A stretch of 64,000 nt of DNA, from the NCBI RefSeq assembly GCF_000761215.1, contig NZ_CP009438.1, positions 5,556,001 to 5,620,000 on the forward strand, written 5' to 3'. Each line of letters opens with the position of its first letter. The first letter of the stretch is position 1. The position numbers were made by a program, and so were the translations under genes. The notes beneath the pieces were generated by a model that was not told the DNA's origin, did not search any database, and was given only the letters and a program-made list of their open reading frames with translations. This DNA comes from Streptomyces glaucescens. Lineage in GTDB: Bacteria > Actinomycetota > Actinomycetes > Streptomycetales > Streptomycetaceae. This document shows, piece by piece, positions 9,903 to 20,460 of this stretch.

Positions 9903-10442
9903 ATGCTTCGCGACATCACGATCGCCCCCCTCGACCTCCCCGCCCACGTCGACGAAGCGCTGGCCGTCCAAGCCCTGGCGTTCGGACTCGGCCCGGACGA
10001 GGTCGCCGTACGCCGCCAGATCGTGCTGCGCCACATGACCTACCGCGGAGCCCGCGCCCTCGGCGCGACCACCGCCGAAGGCCGCCTCGCCGGATTCGTC
10101 TACGGCATGCCCAACAGCCGCACCCACTGGTGGTCGACGGTCGTCGAGCCCTATCTGCGCGCCCAGGGCAACGACGGCTGGCTCGACGACTCCTTCGTCA
10201 TCACCGAACTGCACGTCCACCCCCGCCACCAGAACCGCGGCATCGGCCGCGCCCTGATCACCGCGATCACCGACAGCGCCGCCGAGCCCCGCTCGATCCT
10301 CTCCGCGATCGACACCGACAGCCCGGCCCGCGGCCTCTACCACTCGCTCGGCTACCAGGACCTGGCCCGCCGCGTCCTGTTCCCCAGCGCACCCCTGCCG
10401 TACGCCGTGATGGGCGCCCCGCTGCCGCTGCGCCGCCGATAA
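9903..10442 (+). CDS. GNAT family acetyltransferase
   Basis: This 179-residue protein is a single GNAT domain. Motif A is visible as ELHVHPRHQNRGIGRALI (around residues 100-117), the acetyl-CoA binding loop, and the C-terminal half ends with the usual GLYHSLGYQDLARRVLF strand-turn. The acceptor is unknown. It has no ribosome binding site and is likely translated from a leaderless mRNA starting at its ATG. It lies between another GNAT gene and proS, with no clear functional link to either. Confidence 0.82.
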   Translation: MLRDITIAPLDLPAHVDEALAVQALAFGLGPDEVAVRRQIVLRHMTYRGARALGATTAEGRLAGFVYGMPNSRTHWWSTVVEPYLRAQGNDGWLDDSFVITELHVHPRHQNRGIGRALITAITDSAAEPRSILSAIDTDSPARGLYHSLGYQDLARRVLFPSAPLPYAVMGAPLPLRRR

Positions 10443-10550
10443 CCGATTTCCACCGCCCAGTACCGCCCGGCTAACCTCCTAGCCACCACCCTCCCCCACT
10501 CCCGGCTTCGCGCGAGCGGGGGGATCCCCGTCAGCAGGAGTACGAGAACC

Positions 10551-12251
10551 ATGGCCAACGCACCGGTCCAGCGCATGTCCCAGTTGATGGCGAAGACCCT
10601 GCGCGACGATCCGGCGGACGCCGAGGTCCTCAGCCACAAGCTGCTCGTCCGCGCCGGCTACGTCCGCCGTACCGCCGCGGGCGTGTGGACCTGGCTGCCG
10701 CTCGGCAAGAGGGTCCTCGCCAACGTGGAGCGCGTCGTCCGCGAGGAGATGGACGCCATCGGCGCCCAGGAGGTGCTGCTCCCCGCCCTGCTGCCGCGCG
10801 AGCCCTACGAGGCCACCGGCCGCTGGGACGAGTACGGCCCCGAGCTGTTCCGCCTCCAGGACCGCAAGGGCGGCGACTACCTGCTCGGCCCCACCCACGA
10901 GGAGATCTTCACCCTGCTGGTGAAGGACCAGGCGTCCTCCTACAAGGACCTGCCGGTCATCCTCTACCAGATCCAGACCAAGTTCCGCGACGAGGCCCGC
11001 CCCCGGGCCGGCATCCTGCGCGGCCGCGAGTTCCTGATGAAGGACTCGTACTCCTTCGACCTGGAGGACGAGGGCCTCGCCCACTCCTACGCCCTGCACC
11101 GCCAGGCCTACCAGAGGGTCTTCGAACGCCTCGGCCTGGACTACCGCATCTGCGCCGCCACCGCCGGCGCCATGGGCGGCTCCAAGTCCGAGGAGTTCCT
11201 GGCCCCCGCCGAAGCCGGCGAGGACACCTTCGCCGACTGCCCGAACTGCGACTTCGCCGCCAACACCGAGGCGATCACCTACGAGCTGAAGCCCGTGGAC
11301 GCCGCCGGCGTGCCCGCCGCCGAGGACATCCCCACCCCGGACACCCCCACCATCGAGACCCTGGCCGCCTCCCTCGGCGTCCCGGCCTCCGCCACGCTGA
11401 AGAACCTCCTGGTGAAGGTCGACGGCGAGATCGTCGCCGTCGGCGTCCCCGGCGACCGCGAGGTCGACCTCGACAAGGTCGAGGCGCACTTCGCCCCGGC
11501 CGCCGTCGAGATGGTCACCGAGGCCGACTTCGCGGCCCGCCCCGACCTGGTCCGCGGCTACGTCGGCCCGCAGGGTCTCGGCAAGGTGAAGTACATCGCC
11601 GACCCGCGCGTGGCTCCCGGCACCGCCTGGATCACCGGAGCCAACAAGCCGGACACCCACGCCAGGAACGTCGTCGCGGGCCGCGACTTCCAGGTCGACG
11701 AGTACGTCGACGTCGTGGTGGTCCAGGAGGGCGACCCCTGCCCCAGGTGCGGCACCGGCCTCAAGCTCGACCGCGCCATCGAGATCGGCCACATCTTCCA
11801 GCTGGGCCGCAAGTACACCGACGCCCTCAAGCTGGACGTCCTCGGCCAGAACGGCAAGCCGGTCCGCGTGACCATGGGCTCCTACGGCATCGGCGTCTCC
11901 CGCGCGGTCGCCGCCCTCGCCGAGCAGACCGCCGACGACAAGGGCCTGTGCTGGCCCAAGGAGATCGCGCCCGCCGACGTCCACGTCGTCGCGGCCGGCA
12001 AGGCCCTCCAGACCGAGCTGGCCCTCGACATCTCCGAGAAGCTGGCGGGGGCCGGGGTGCGGGTCCTCGTGGACGACCGCGCGGGCGTCTCCCCGGGCGT
12101 GAAGTTCACCGACTCCGAGCTGATCGGCGTCCCGCAGATCCTCGTCGCGGGCCGCCGGGCGGGCGAGGGCGTGGTCGAGCTGAAGGACCGCAGGACCGGC
12201 GAGCGCGAGGAGCTGACGGTCGAGGAGGCCATCGCGCGCCTGACCGCCTGA
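10551..12251 (+). CDS. proS: Prolyl-tRNA synthetase
   Basis: ProS charges tRNA-Pro. The 566-residue length and the inserted domain between motifs 2 and 3 (around residues 230-390) mark it as the bacterial type with a YbaK-like editing domain that clears Ala-tRNA-Pro. Class II motifs are clear: motif 2 around FRDEARPRAGILRGREFLMKDSYSF (residues 145-170) and motif 3 around GSYGIGVSRAVAALAEQ (near 443). The anticodon-binding domain fills the C-terminus. The ATG at 10551 follows a GCAGGAG ribosome binding site. The gene converges on a minus-strand group and shares a bidirectional terminator with it. Confidence 0.97.
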   Translation: MANAPVQRMSQLMAKTLRDDPADAEVLSHKLLVRAGYVRRTAAGVWTWLPLGKRVLANVERVVREEMDAIGAQEVLLPALLPREPYEATGRWDEYGPELFRLQDRKGGDYLLGPTHEEIFTLLVKDQASSYKDLPVILYQIQTKFRDEARPRAGILRGREFLMKDSYSFDLEDEGLAHSYALHRQAYQRVFERLGLDYRICAATAGAMGGSKSEEFLAPAEAGEDTFADCPNCDFAANTEAITYELKPVDAAGVPAAEDIPTPDTPTIETLAASLGVPASATLKNLLVKVDGEIVAVGVPGDREVDLDKVEAHFAPAAVEMVTEADFAARPDLVRGYVGPQGLGKVKYIADPRVAPGTAWITGANKPDTHARNVVAGRDFQVDEYVDVVVVQEGDPCPRCGTGLKLDRAIEIGHIFQLGRKYTDALKLDVLGQNGKPVRVTMGSYGIGVSRAVAALAEQTADDKGLCWPKEIAPADVHVVAAGKALQTELALDISEKLAGAGVRVLVDDRAGVSPGVKFTDSELIGVPQILVAGRRAGEGVVELKDRRTGEREELTVEEAIARLTA

Positions 12252-12256
12252 GCCAC

Positions 12257-12286
12257 CCGGGCCCGGGGCACCGCCCCCGGGCCCGG
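12257..12286. terminator. Bidirectional terminator between proS and the minus-strand group
   Basis: A perfect 12-bp stem (12257-12268 with 12275-12286) fills the 37-base gap between the convergent stop codons. Confidence 0.75.
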
Positions 12287-12288
12287 CC

Positions 12289-13188
12289 CTACAGCCAGCC
12301 GGCGAACTCCAGCAGCAGCTCCGCGTCCTGCTCCCGGCCGACCCTGCGGGCCCGCACGCCCGACTCCACCGCCCGGAACAGCGTCCAGCCGCGCAGCCGC
12401 TCCTGGTCCACGTCCAGCGACTCCGCGAGCCGCTTCACCCGGCGCCGGGTCGTCGCCGCGCCCGACGGCTGGGCGATCAGGTCCTCCACCCGGTCCCGCA
12501 CCAGCCGCGCCAGGTCGAAGGCGCACTCGCCGACCACCGGATCGGGGCCCACCGCCAGCCACGGCATCCGCTCCCCGGCGAGCACCTTGCTCTGCCGGAA
12601 CGTGCCGTGCAGCAGCTTCTCCTCCGGCGGCGCCGCCAGCAGTTCCTCGCGCGCCGCGAGCGCCGTCTCGACCAGCGGCGCCACCTCGGCGTCCGCCTCC
12701 GCGCTCGCCCGCATCGCCGCGGCCTGCCGCCCGGTGCGCCCGGCCACCGTCTCGAAGCCGTGCCCCTCGGGCGGTGTCACCCACAGCCGGCGCAGCGTGC
12801 CCGCCGCCTCCAGCAGCGCCTTCGCCTCCGGCAGCGACCGCACCGACACATCCGGGTGCAGCCGCTCCAGCAGCAGCGCCCCGTCGGGCGAGCCCTGCTC
12901 CAGCAGCTGCACGGCACCGCGCCCGCCCCAGTGGGCCAGCGCGGCCCGCTCGCTCCCGGGACGCGCCCGCGGCGGTGCCAGCTTCAGCACGGCCGGGGTC
13001 CCGTCCGGGCGCCGTACCAGTACCACCAGACTGCTGCGGCCCCCCGGCACCTGCACCCGCTCGACGGTCAACTCGCGTAGCGCGACGGCTCGCCCAGCCG
13101 TCTCGGGCAGCTTCTCCAACCAGTCGTCACCGTCCGGTGCCGTCTCACCGAGCGCCCTGACCAGACGCCGCGGCGGTTCGAAAGCCAT
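12289..13188 (-). CDS. Aminoglycoside-phosphotransferase-fold protein, probable pseudokinase
   Basis: This 299-residue protein follows the pattern of the APH(6)/hydroxyurea kinase family, but the catalytic residues are changed. Where active members have HGDLHHGN, this one has LLHGTFRQSK (around residues 197-206), losing the catalytic Asp and the metal-binding Asn. The metal-binding IDPKG block is replaced by VGPDP. The nearby GECAFDLARLVRDR helix is kept, so the fold is likely intact. It is more likely a binding protein than an enzyme. The ATG at 13188 has GGAAGGGA upstream. It is the last gene of a minus-strand group with a ferritin-like protein and a lipoprotein. Confidence 0.72.
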   Translation of the reverse strand: MAFEPPRRLVRALGETAPDGDDWLEKLPETAGRAVALRELTVERVQVPGGRSSLVVLVRRPDGTPAVLKLAPPRARPGSERAALAHWGGRGAVQLLEQGSPDGALLLERLHPDVSVRSLPEAKALLEAAGTLRRLWVTPPEGHGFETVAGRTGRQAAAMRASAEADAEVAPLVETALAAREELLAAPPEEKLLHGTFRQSKVLAGERMPWLAVGPDPVVGECAFDLARLVRDRVEDLIAQPSGAATTRRRVKRLAESLDVDQERLRGWTLFRAVESGVRARRVGREQDAELLLEFAGWL

Positions 13189-13213
13189 ACGCGAGTCGTT
13201 CCCTTCCGGTGCG

Positions 13214-13678
13214 TCACGCCGTGGGCGTCGCGGACGCCCCCGCGGCACCCGCCCGTTCGGCGAGCCCAGGGAAGGCTACGCTCCCGCCCCGCCAGCGCGC
13301 CGCCCGCACCGCCGCCTCCCGCAGCGCGGCGGCGGCCGTGCCCCGGCGCTGTCCCCCGGCCGCCCGCACCAGGTCGGAGTAGACCCCGGCCACCCGGTCC
13401 TCCAGTTCGGCGGCGAGCCGGCCGGCGGCCTCGGCGTCCGTCACCGGGAACGGCAGCGCGTACCCGGCCGCCGCGGCGACCGGCTCGCCGCCCAGGTCCC
13501 GCACCTCGCGGGCCAGCGCGTCCCGCCGCGCCCGGTGCGCGTCGTACGCCGCGCGCGCCTCCGCGCGCCGCTCCTCGCGGATCCGCCCCCCGACGACCCC
13601 GTAGCCGTACACGGCCGCGTGCTCCGCCGCGAGCGCCGCCTGCAGCGCCCCCAGTTCCCGCTTCGACGCCTCGCTCAC
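13214..13678 (-). CDS. Ferritin-like (DUF4439-type) protein
   Basis: This 154-residue, Ala- and Arg-rich protein is almost all helical. It begins with the pattern LGALQAALAAEHAAVYGYGVVGG, which matches the first helix of DUF4439 ferritin-like domains, where Glu and His could bind metal. Its GTG start at 13678 overlaps the stop of the upstream lipoprotein gene by 4 bases (GTGA), so the two are translationally coupled and probably act together. No enzymatic role is known to me. Confidence 0.75.
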   Translation of the reverse strand: MSEASKRELGALQAALAAEHAAVYGYGVVGGRIREERRAEARAAYDAHRARRDALAREVRDLGGEPVAAAAGYALPFPVTDAEAAGRLAAELEDRVAGVYSDLVRAAGGQRRGTAAAALREAAVRAARWRGGSVAFPGLAERAGAAGASATPTA

Positions 13679-14217
13679 TTCGCCGCCTCCGTCAGCAGAT
13701 ACGCGTGCGCCGCCCCGGCCGCGGCCACCGAGGCCAGCAGCCGGGCCAGCTCGCCCGGCACGTCCATCAGGGCCTTCGCCCGCCGGTCGGCGAGCGCCCG
13801 CTCGGCGGCGGCCAGCTCGGTGAGGGCCGCCTTCTCGTCCCCGGGCACGGCGGGCGCCGCGGACACCGGGGGCGCGGCCGAGGCCGAAGGCGACGCCGGG
13901 GGCGAGCCCGGCGCGGACGGCTTCACCCCGCCCCCGAAGGCCTGCCGGTGCCGTACGACCTCCATCCGCAGCGGTGCCAGCCGCTCCGCCAGCCCCGGGT
14001 GCGCGGCGAGCACCGCGTCGTACCGCTCGGCCAGGCGCCCGCTGTCCGAAGCGGCCCGCGCGCGGACCCGGTCCGCGGCCGACGGCCCGGCGCCGCGGCC
14101 GCCGGAGTCCTCGGACCCGGCGGTGCAGCCGGACAGCAGGGCGGCCCCGGCGGCCGAGGCGAGCAGGGTTCTGCGGCGCGGACCCGAGGGGGTGCGCGAC
14201 GGCGGTGGGTACGGCAC
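13675..14217 (-). CDS. Putative lipoprotein of a DUF4439-associated pair
   Basis: This 180-residue protein has an Arg-rich n-region with PRRRTLL, a short hydrophobic core and a lipobox LLSGC, so it should be a lipoprotein exported by Sec or Tat. A Pro/Ala/Ser-rich linker (around residues 98-125) splits two helical halves. The second half (ALTELAAAERALADRRAKALMDVPGELARLLASVAAAGAAHAYLL in outline) looks like a helical bundle. It overlaps the ferritin-like gene by 4 bases. The function is unknown. Confidence 0.72.
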   Translation of the reverse strand: MPYPPPSRTPSGPRRRTLLASAAGAALLSGCTAGSEDSGGRGAGPSAADRVRARAASDSGRLAERYDAVLAAHPGLAERLAPLRMEVVRHRQAFGGGVKPSAPGSPPASPSASAAPPVSAAPAVPGDEKAALTELAAAERALADRRAKALMDVPGELARLLASVAAAGAAHAYLLTEAAK

Positions 14218-14373
14218 GGCTGGCGTCCTCGGAGGCTCGTACGAACGTCACGGGCGGGCACCCGGCGGGCCGCCCGTGATCACCGTACCCGCGCATGTGT
14301 CCGACACCACTCACCGGCACCGCCCCGCACCGGGGACGGGCACCGGTGGACGGCAACACACTCCGGGACCGGA

Positions 14374-14379
14374 TACCCT
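14374..14379 (+). promoter_or_regulatory. Possible -10 element for the rimP-nusA cluster
   Basis: TACCCT lies 56 bases upstream of the rimP start, in the divergent gap before the lipoprotein gene. No good -35 element is present at normal spacing, so this is tentative. Confidence 0.3.
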
Positions 14380-14435
14380 TTCACCTGACACGCGACCCAT
14401 CCCACAACAGCACACGCGGCCGAGGAGTCACCCGG

Positions 14436-14945
14436 ATGAGCACCACCCAGAGCGAGAGGCTGCGAGAACTTCTGGAGCCGCTCGTCGGCTCCCAGGGCCT
14501 GGATCTCGAGGAGATCGCGGTGGACTCGGTCGGACGCAAGCGGGTGCTGCGCGTCGTCGTCGACTCCGACACCGGGGCGGACCTGGACCAGATCGCCGAT
14601 GTGAGCCGCGCGCTCTCGGCGAAGCTCGACGAGACGGACGCCATGGGCGAGGGCGAGTACACCCTCGAGGTCGGCACGCCGGGCGCGGAACGCCTCCTCA
14701 CGGAACACCGGCACTACGTGCGCGCCACGGGCCGGCTGGCGAGGTTCCAGCTCACCGAGGGCGGCGAGCTGGTCGCCAGGATCCTCGGCGTCGACGACGA
14801 GGGCGTCGAGCTGGAGGTGCCCGGAGTCAAGGGCCGCAAGGCCACCGCGCGCCGGCTCGCCTTCCCGGAGATCGCCCGGGCGCGCGTGCAGGTCGAGTTC
14901 AACCGCAAGGACGAGAAGTCCGAGAAGAAGGAAGAGGAGGCGTAG
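14436..14945 (+). CDS. rimP: Ribosome maturation factor RimP
   Basis: RimP helps assemble the 30S ribosomal subunit. The 169-residue protein has the usual two-domain pattern: an N-terminal alpha/beta domain with GLDLEEIAVDSVGRKRVLRVVVD and the conserved PGAERLL block, then an SH3-like barrel. It ends in a Lys/Glu-rich tail. The ATG at 14436 follows GAGGAG. It is the first gene of the rimP-nusA-ylxR-infB cluster, and nusA begins 2 bases after its stop. Confidence 0.95.
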   Translation: MSTTQSERLRELLEPLVGSQGLDLEEIAVDSVGRKRVLRVVVDSDTGADLDQIADVSRALSAKLDETDAMGEGEYTLEVGTPGAERLLTEHRHYVRATGRLARFQLTEGGELVARILGVDDEGVELEVPGVKGRKATARRLAFPEIARARVQVEFNRKDEKSEKKEEEA

Positions 14946-14947
14946 CC

Positions 14948-15946
14948 GTGGACATCGACATGAGTGCCCTGCGGGGCTTGGTACGGGAGAAGGAGATCTC
15001 CTTCTCCCTGCTGGTCGAGGCCATCGAATCGGCCCTCCTCATCGCCTACCACCGCACCGAGGGAAGCCGCCGGCACGCGCGCGTGGAGCTCAACCGCGAG
15101 ACCGGTCACGTGACCGTGTGGGCGAAGGAGGACCCGGAGGACCTCGAGGAGGGCCAGGAGCCCCGCGAGTTCGACGACACCCCGTCCGGCTTCGGCCGTA
15201 TCGCCGCCACCACCGCCAAGCAGGTCATCCTGCAGCGGCTGCGCGACGCCGAGGACGACGCGACGCTCGGCGAGTACGCCGGCCGCGAGGGCGACATCGT
15301 CACCGGCGTGGTCCAGCAGGGCCGTGACCCGAAGAACGTGCTCGTCGACATCGGCAAGCTGGAGGCCATCCTGCCGGTGCAGGAGCAGGTCCCCGGCGAG
15401 AGCTACCCGCACGGCATGCGCCTGCGCAGTTACGTCGTCCGGGTGGCGAAGGGTGTCCGCGGCCCGTCCGTGACCCTCTCCCGGACGCACCCCAATCTGG
15501 TGAAGAAGCTCTTCGCCCTGGAGGTGCCGGAGATCGCCGACGGGTCGGTCGAGATCGCCGCGATCGCACGTGAGGCCGGTCACCGTACGAAGATCGCCGT
15601 CCGTTCCACCCGTTCGGGCCTGAACGCCAAGGGCGCCTGCATCGGCCCCATGGGCGGCCGGGTGCGCAACGTCATGGGCGAACTGAACGGTGAGAAGATC
15701 GACATCGTCGACTGGTCGGACGACCCGGCCGAGATGGTGGCGAACGCGCTCTCGCCGGCCCGGGTCTCGAAGGTCGAGGTCGTGGACCTGGCCGCCCGCT
15801 CCGCGCGGGTGACCGTGCCGGACTACCAGCTGTCGCTGGCGATCGGCAAGGAGGGCCAGAACGCCCGGCTCGCGGCCCGGCTCACCGGCTGGCGGATCGA
15901 CATCCGCCCGGACACCGAGCAGCCCGGGGACCGGGCCGGGGAATAG
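14948..15946 (+). CDS. nusA: Transcription termination/antitermination factor NusA
   Basis: NusA binds RNA polymerase and nascent RNA to control pausing, termination and antitermination. The 332-residue protein has an N-terminal polymerase-binding domain, an S1 domain (around residues 115-180) and two KH domains, seen as GACIGPMGGRVRNVM and LAIGKEGQNARLAARLTGWRIDI. It lacks the C-terminal acidic repeats of E. coli NusA, as is usual in Gram-positive bacteria. The GTG at 14948 follows a GGAGG at the end of rimP, so the two are coupled. Rho-type and ribosomal operons are its usual targets. Confidence 0.97.
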   Translation: MDIDMSALRGLVREKEISFSLLVEAIESALLIAYHRTEGSRRHARVELNRETGHVTVWAKEDPEDLEEGQEPREFDDTPSGFGRIAATTAKQVILQRLRDAEDDATLGEYAGREGDIVTGVVQQGRDPKNVLVDIGKLEAILPVQEQVPGESYPHGMRLRSYVVRVAKGVRGPSVTLSRTHPNLVKKLFALEVPEIADGSVEIAAIAREAGHRTKIAVRSTRSGLNAKGACIGPMGGRVRNVMGELNGEKIDIVDWSDDPAEMVANALSPARVSKVEVVDLAARSARVTVPDYQLSLAIGKEGQNARLAARLTGWRIDIRPDTEQPGDRAGE

Positions 15947-16047
15947 ATCCAGGCCGCGCGGCGCTGAGATCACGACAGGTTCGTGCGCGGAACTGTTCGA
16001 ATCCTGCCCCAAAGGGGTGAGGTGCGTACGGGGAGGTAGACTTAAGA

Positions 16048-16344
16048 GTGTCTGGCCGGACGCGGATCCGCGCATGCCCTGAACGCACCTGTGTGGGGTG
16101 CCGGGAACGAGCGGCCAAGACGGAGCTGCTGCGCATCGTGGCGGTCGAGGGCGAGTGCGTCCCCGATCCTCGCGGTACGCTGCCCGGCCGGGGTGCGTAC
16201 GTTCACCCCACACCGGTCTGTCTCGACCAGGCGGTACGCCGCCGGGCGTTCACGCGGGCACTGCGCGCCCCGGGAGCGCTCGAAACAAAGGCGTTGCGCC
16301 TCTACGTCGAGCGGACGACAGTTGCCGGACAGGCAACACGGTAA
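16048..16344 (+). CDS. ylxR: YlxR (DUF448) RNA-binding protein
   Basis: This 98-residue basic protein has the YlxR signatures CVGCRERAAK near residue 15 and GRGAYVHP near residue 48. YlxR proteins sit between nusA and infB in most Gram-positive bacteria and are nucleoid- or RNA-associated regulators. The RNase P and gene-regulation links reported for some species are not provable here. The GTG at 16048 has GGGAGG 11 bases upstream. Confidence 0.9.
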   Translation: MSGRTRIRACPERTCVGCRERAAKTELLRIVAVEGECVPDPRGTLPGRGAYVHPTPVCLDQAVRRRAFTRALRAPGALETKALRLYVERTTVAGQATR

Positions 16345-16412
16345 GAAGCGTGCCGTGCGGAACCCCCCGTGCGGCTTGGTACCTCGCGAGTCGAAAGCAG
16401 GTCGAGATTGCG

Positions 16413-16455
16413 ATGAGCACTCGATGAGTACGCGATGAGTACGCCCATGAACTAG
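16413..16455 (+). other. Three overlapping micro-ORFs upstream of infB, on an 11-bp tandem repeat
   Basis: The repeated unit reads approximately CGATGAGTACG with period 11. It encodes three tiny frames: MSTR-stop at 16413-16427, MSTR-stop at 16424-16438, and MSTPMN-stop at 16435-16455. Each stop overlaps the next start as ATGA. No strong ribosome binding site precedes the first. This may be a leader-peptide chain or chance repeat expansion. Confidence 0.4.
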
Positions 16456-16459
16456 CGAC

Positions 16460-16480
16460 GGTCCGGACGCAACCCGGACC
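16460..16480 (+). promoter_or_regulatory. Hairpin just upstream of the infB ribosome binding site
   Basis: GGTCCGG and CCGGACC form a perfect 7-bp stem with a 7-base loop, immediately before AAAGGAGC and the infB GTG. It could modulate infB translation. Confidence 0.45.
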
Positions 16481-16493
16481 TCAAAGGAGCGAA

Positions 16494-19556
<3,063 letters not shown>

Positions 19557-19568
19557 CCTGACACGCGA

Positions 19569-19611
19569 CCGGGGCCGGTCGGCGGAACTTATTTCCGTCG
19601 ATCGGCCCCGG
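19569..19611 (+). terminator. Terminator after infB
   Basis: A 19-bp stem with two G-U positions (19569-19587 with 19593-19611) and a 5-base loop lies 13 bases past the infB stop. It suggests that part of the downstream transcription starts afresh. Confidence 0.75.
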
Positions 19612-19684
19612 CCGTTGCGTGTACGGTTCCTGTATCGGCGCAACCGTGCCCATACCCCGAGCCGGCGGGACATCCGGAACACAC

Positions 19685-19978
19685 ATGTATGTGGGGACCC
19701 TGTCCTTCGACCTGCTCCTCGGCGATGTCCATTCGCTGAAGGAGAAACGCTCTCTCGTCCGTCCCATCGTGGCCGAGCTCCAGCGCAAGTACGGGGTGAG
19801 CGCGGCGGAGACGGGCCACCAGGACCTCCACCGCAGGGCCGAGATCGGTGTCGCGCTCGTCTCGGGGGAGACCGGGCACCTCAGCGACGTGCTGGACCGC
19901 TGTGAGCGGCTGGTCGCCGGGCGGCCCGAGGTGGAACTGCTCTCGGTTCGACGCAGGCTCCACAGCGACGAAGACTGA
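19685..19978 (+). CDS. DUF503 protein (YlxP type)
   Basis: This 97-residue protein begins MYVGTLSFDLLLGDVHSLKEKRSLVRPI, which matches the DUF503 start and its conserved KEKR block. In Bacillus the homologue YlxP sits between infB and rbfA exactly as here. Its role is unknown, though the fixed position in translation operons suggests ribosome-related work. The ATG at 19685 was chosen because the family motif starts there, but the ribosome binding site is weak. Confidence 0.88.
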   Translation: MYVGTLSFDLLLGDVHSLKEKRSLVRPIVAELQRKYGVSAAETGHQDLHRRAEIGVALVSGETGHLSDVLDRCERLVAGRPEVELLSVRRRLHSDED

Positions 19979-20013
19979 AGCAACAAGCAAGAAACTCTTA
20001 AGGAGACGGACCA

Positions 20014-20460
20014 GTGGCCGACAACGCGCGGGCTAAGAGGCTGGCGGACCTCATCCGAGAGGTGGTGGCCCAGAAGCTGCAGCGCGGGATCAAGGACCCG
20101 CGGCTCGGCTCGCACGTCACCATCACGGACACCCGGGTGACGGGCGATCTGCGGGAGGCGACCGTCTTCTACACCGTGTACGGGGACGAAGAGGAGCGCG
20201 CGGCCGCCGCCGCCGGACTGGAGAGCGCCAAGGGCGTCCTGCGCTCCGAGGTCGGCAAGGCGGCCGGGGTGAAGTTCACCCCCACCCTCACCTTCGTCGC
20301 CGACGCCCTGCCGGACACCGCCCGCACCATCGAGGACCTCCTCGACAAGGCGCGGCAGTCAGACGCGGCGGTGCGCGAGGCCGCCTCCGGCGCGCAGTAC
20401 GCCGCCGGGGCCGACCCGTACCGCAAGCCGGGCGACGACGAGGACGACATCGCCGAATGA
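20014..20460 (+). CDS. rbfA: Ribosome-binding factor A
   Basis: RbfA binds the 30S subunit and helps mature the 5' end of 16S rRNA, and it is important in the cold. The 148-residue protein has the KH-like core with RLADLIREVVAQKLQ at the start, DPRLGSHVTITDTRVTGDLREATVF in the middle, and TPTLTFVADALPDTARTIEDLLD, all hallmark blocks. An acidic tail follows. The GTG at 20014 has AAGGAGA upstream. Its stop overlaps the truB start by 4 bases (ATGA). Confidence 0.96.
   Translation: MADNARAKRLADLIREVVAQKLQRGIKDPRLGSHVTITDTRVTGDLREATVFYTVYGDEEERAAAAAGLESAKGVLRSEVGKAAGVKFTPTLTFVADALPDTARTIEDLLDKARQSDAAVREAASGAQYAAGADPYRKPGDDEDDIAE

Noticed and set aside
10685..15946. A 1753-residue plus-strand frame ending as NusA
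   Set aside because: Upstream of 14948 it is out-of-frame sequence of proS and of the minus-strand group. NusA begins at 14948.
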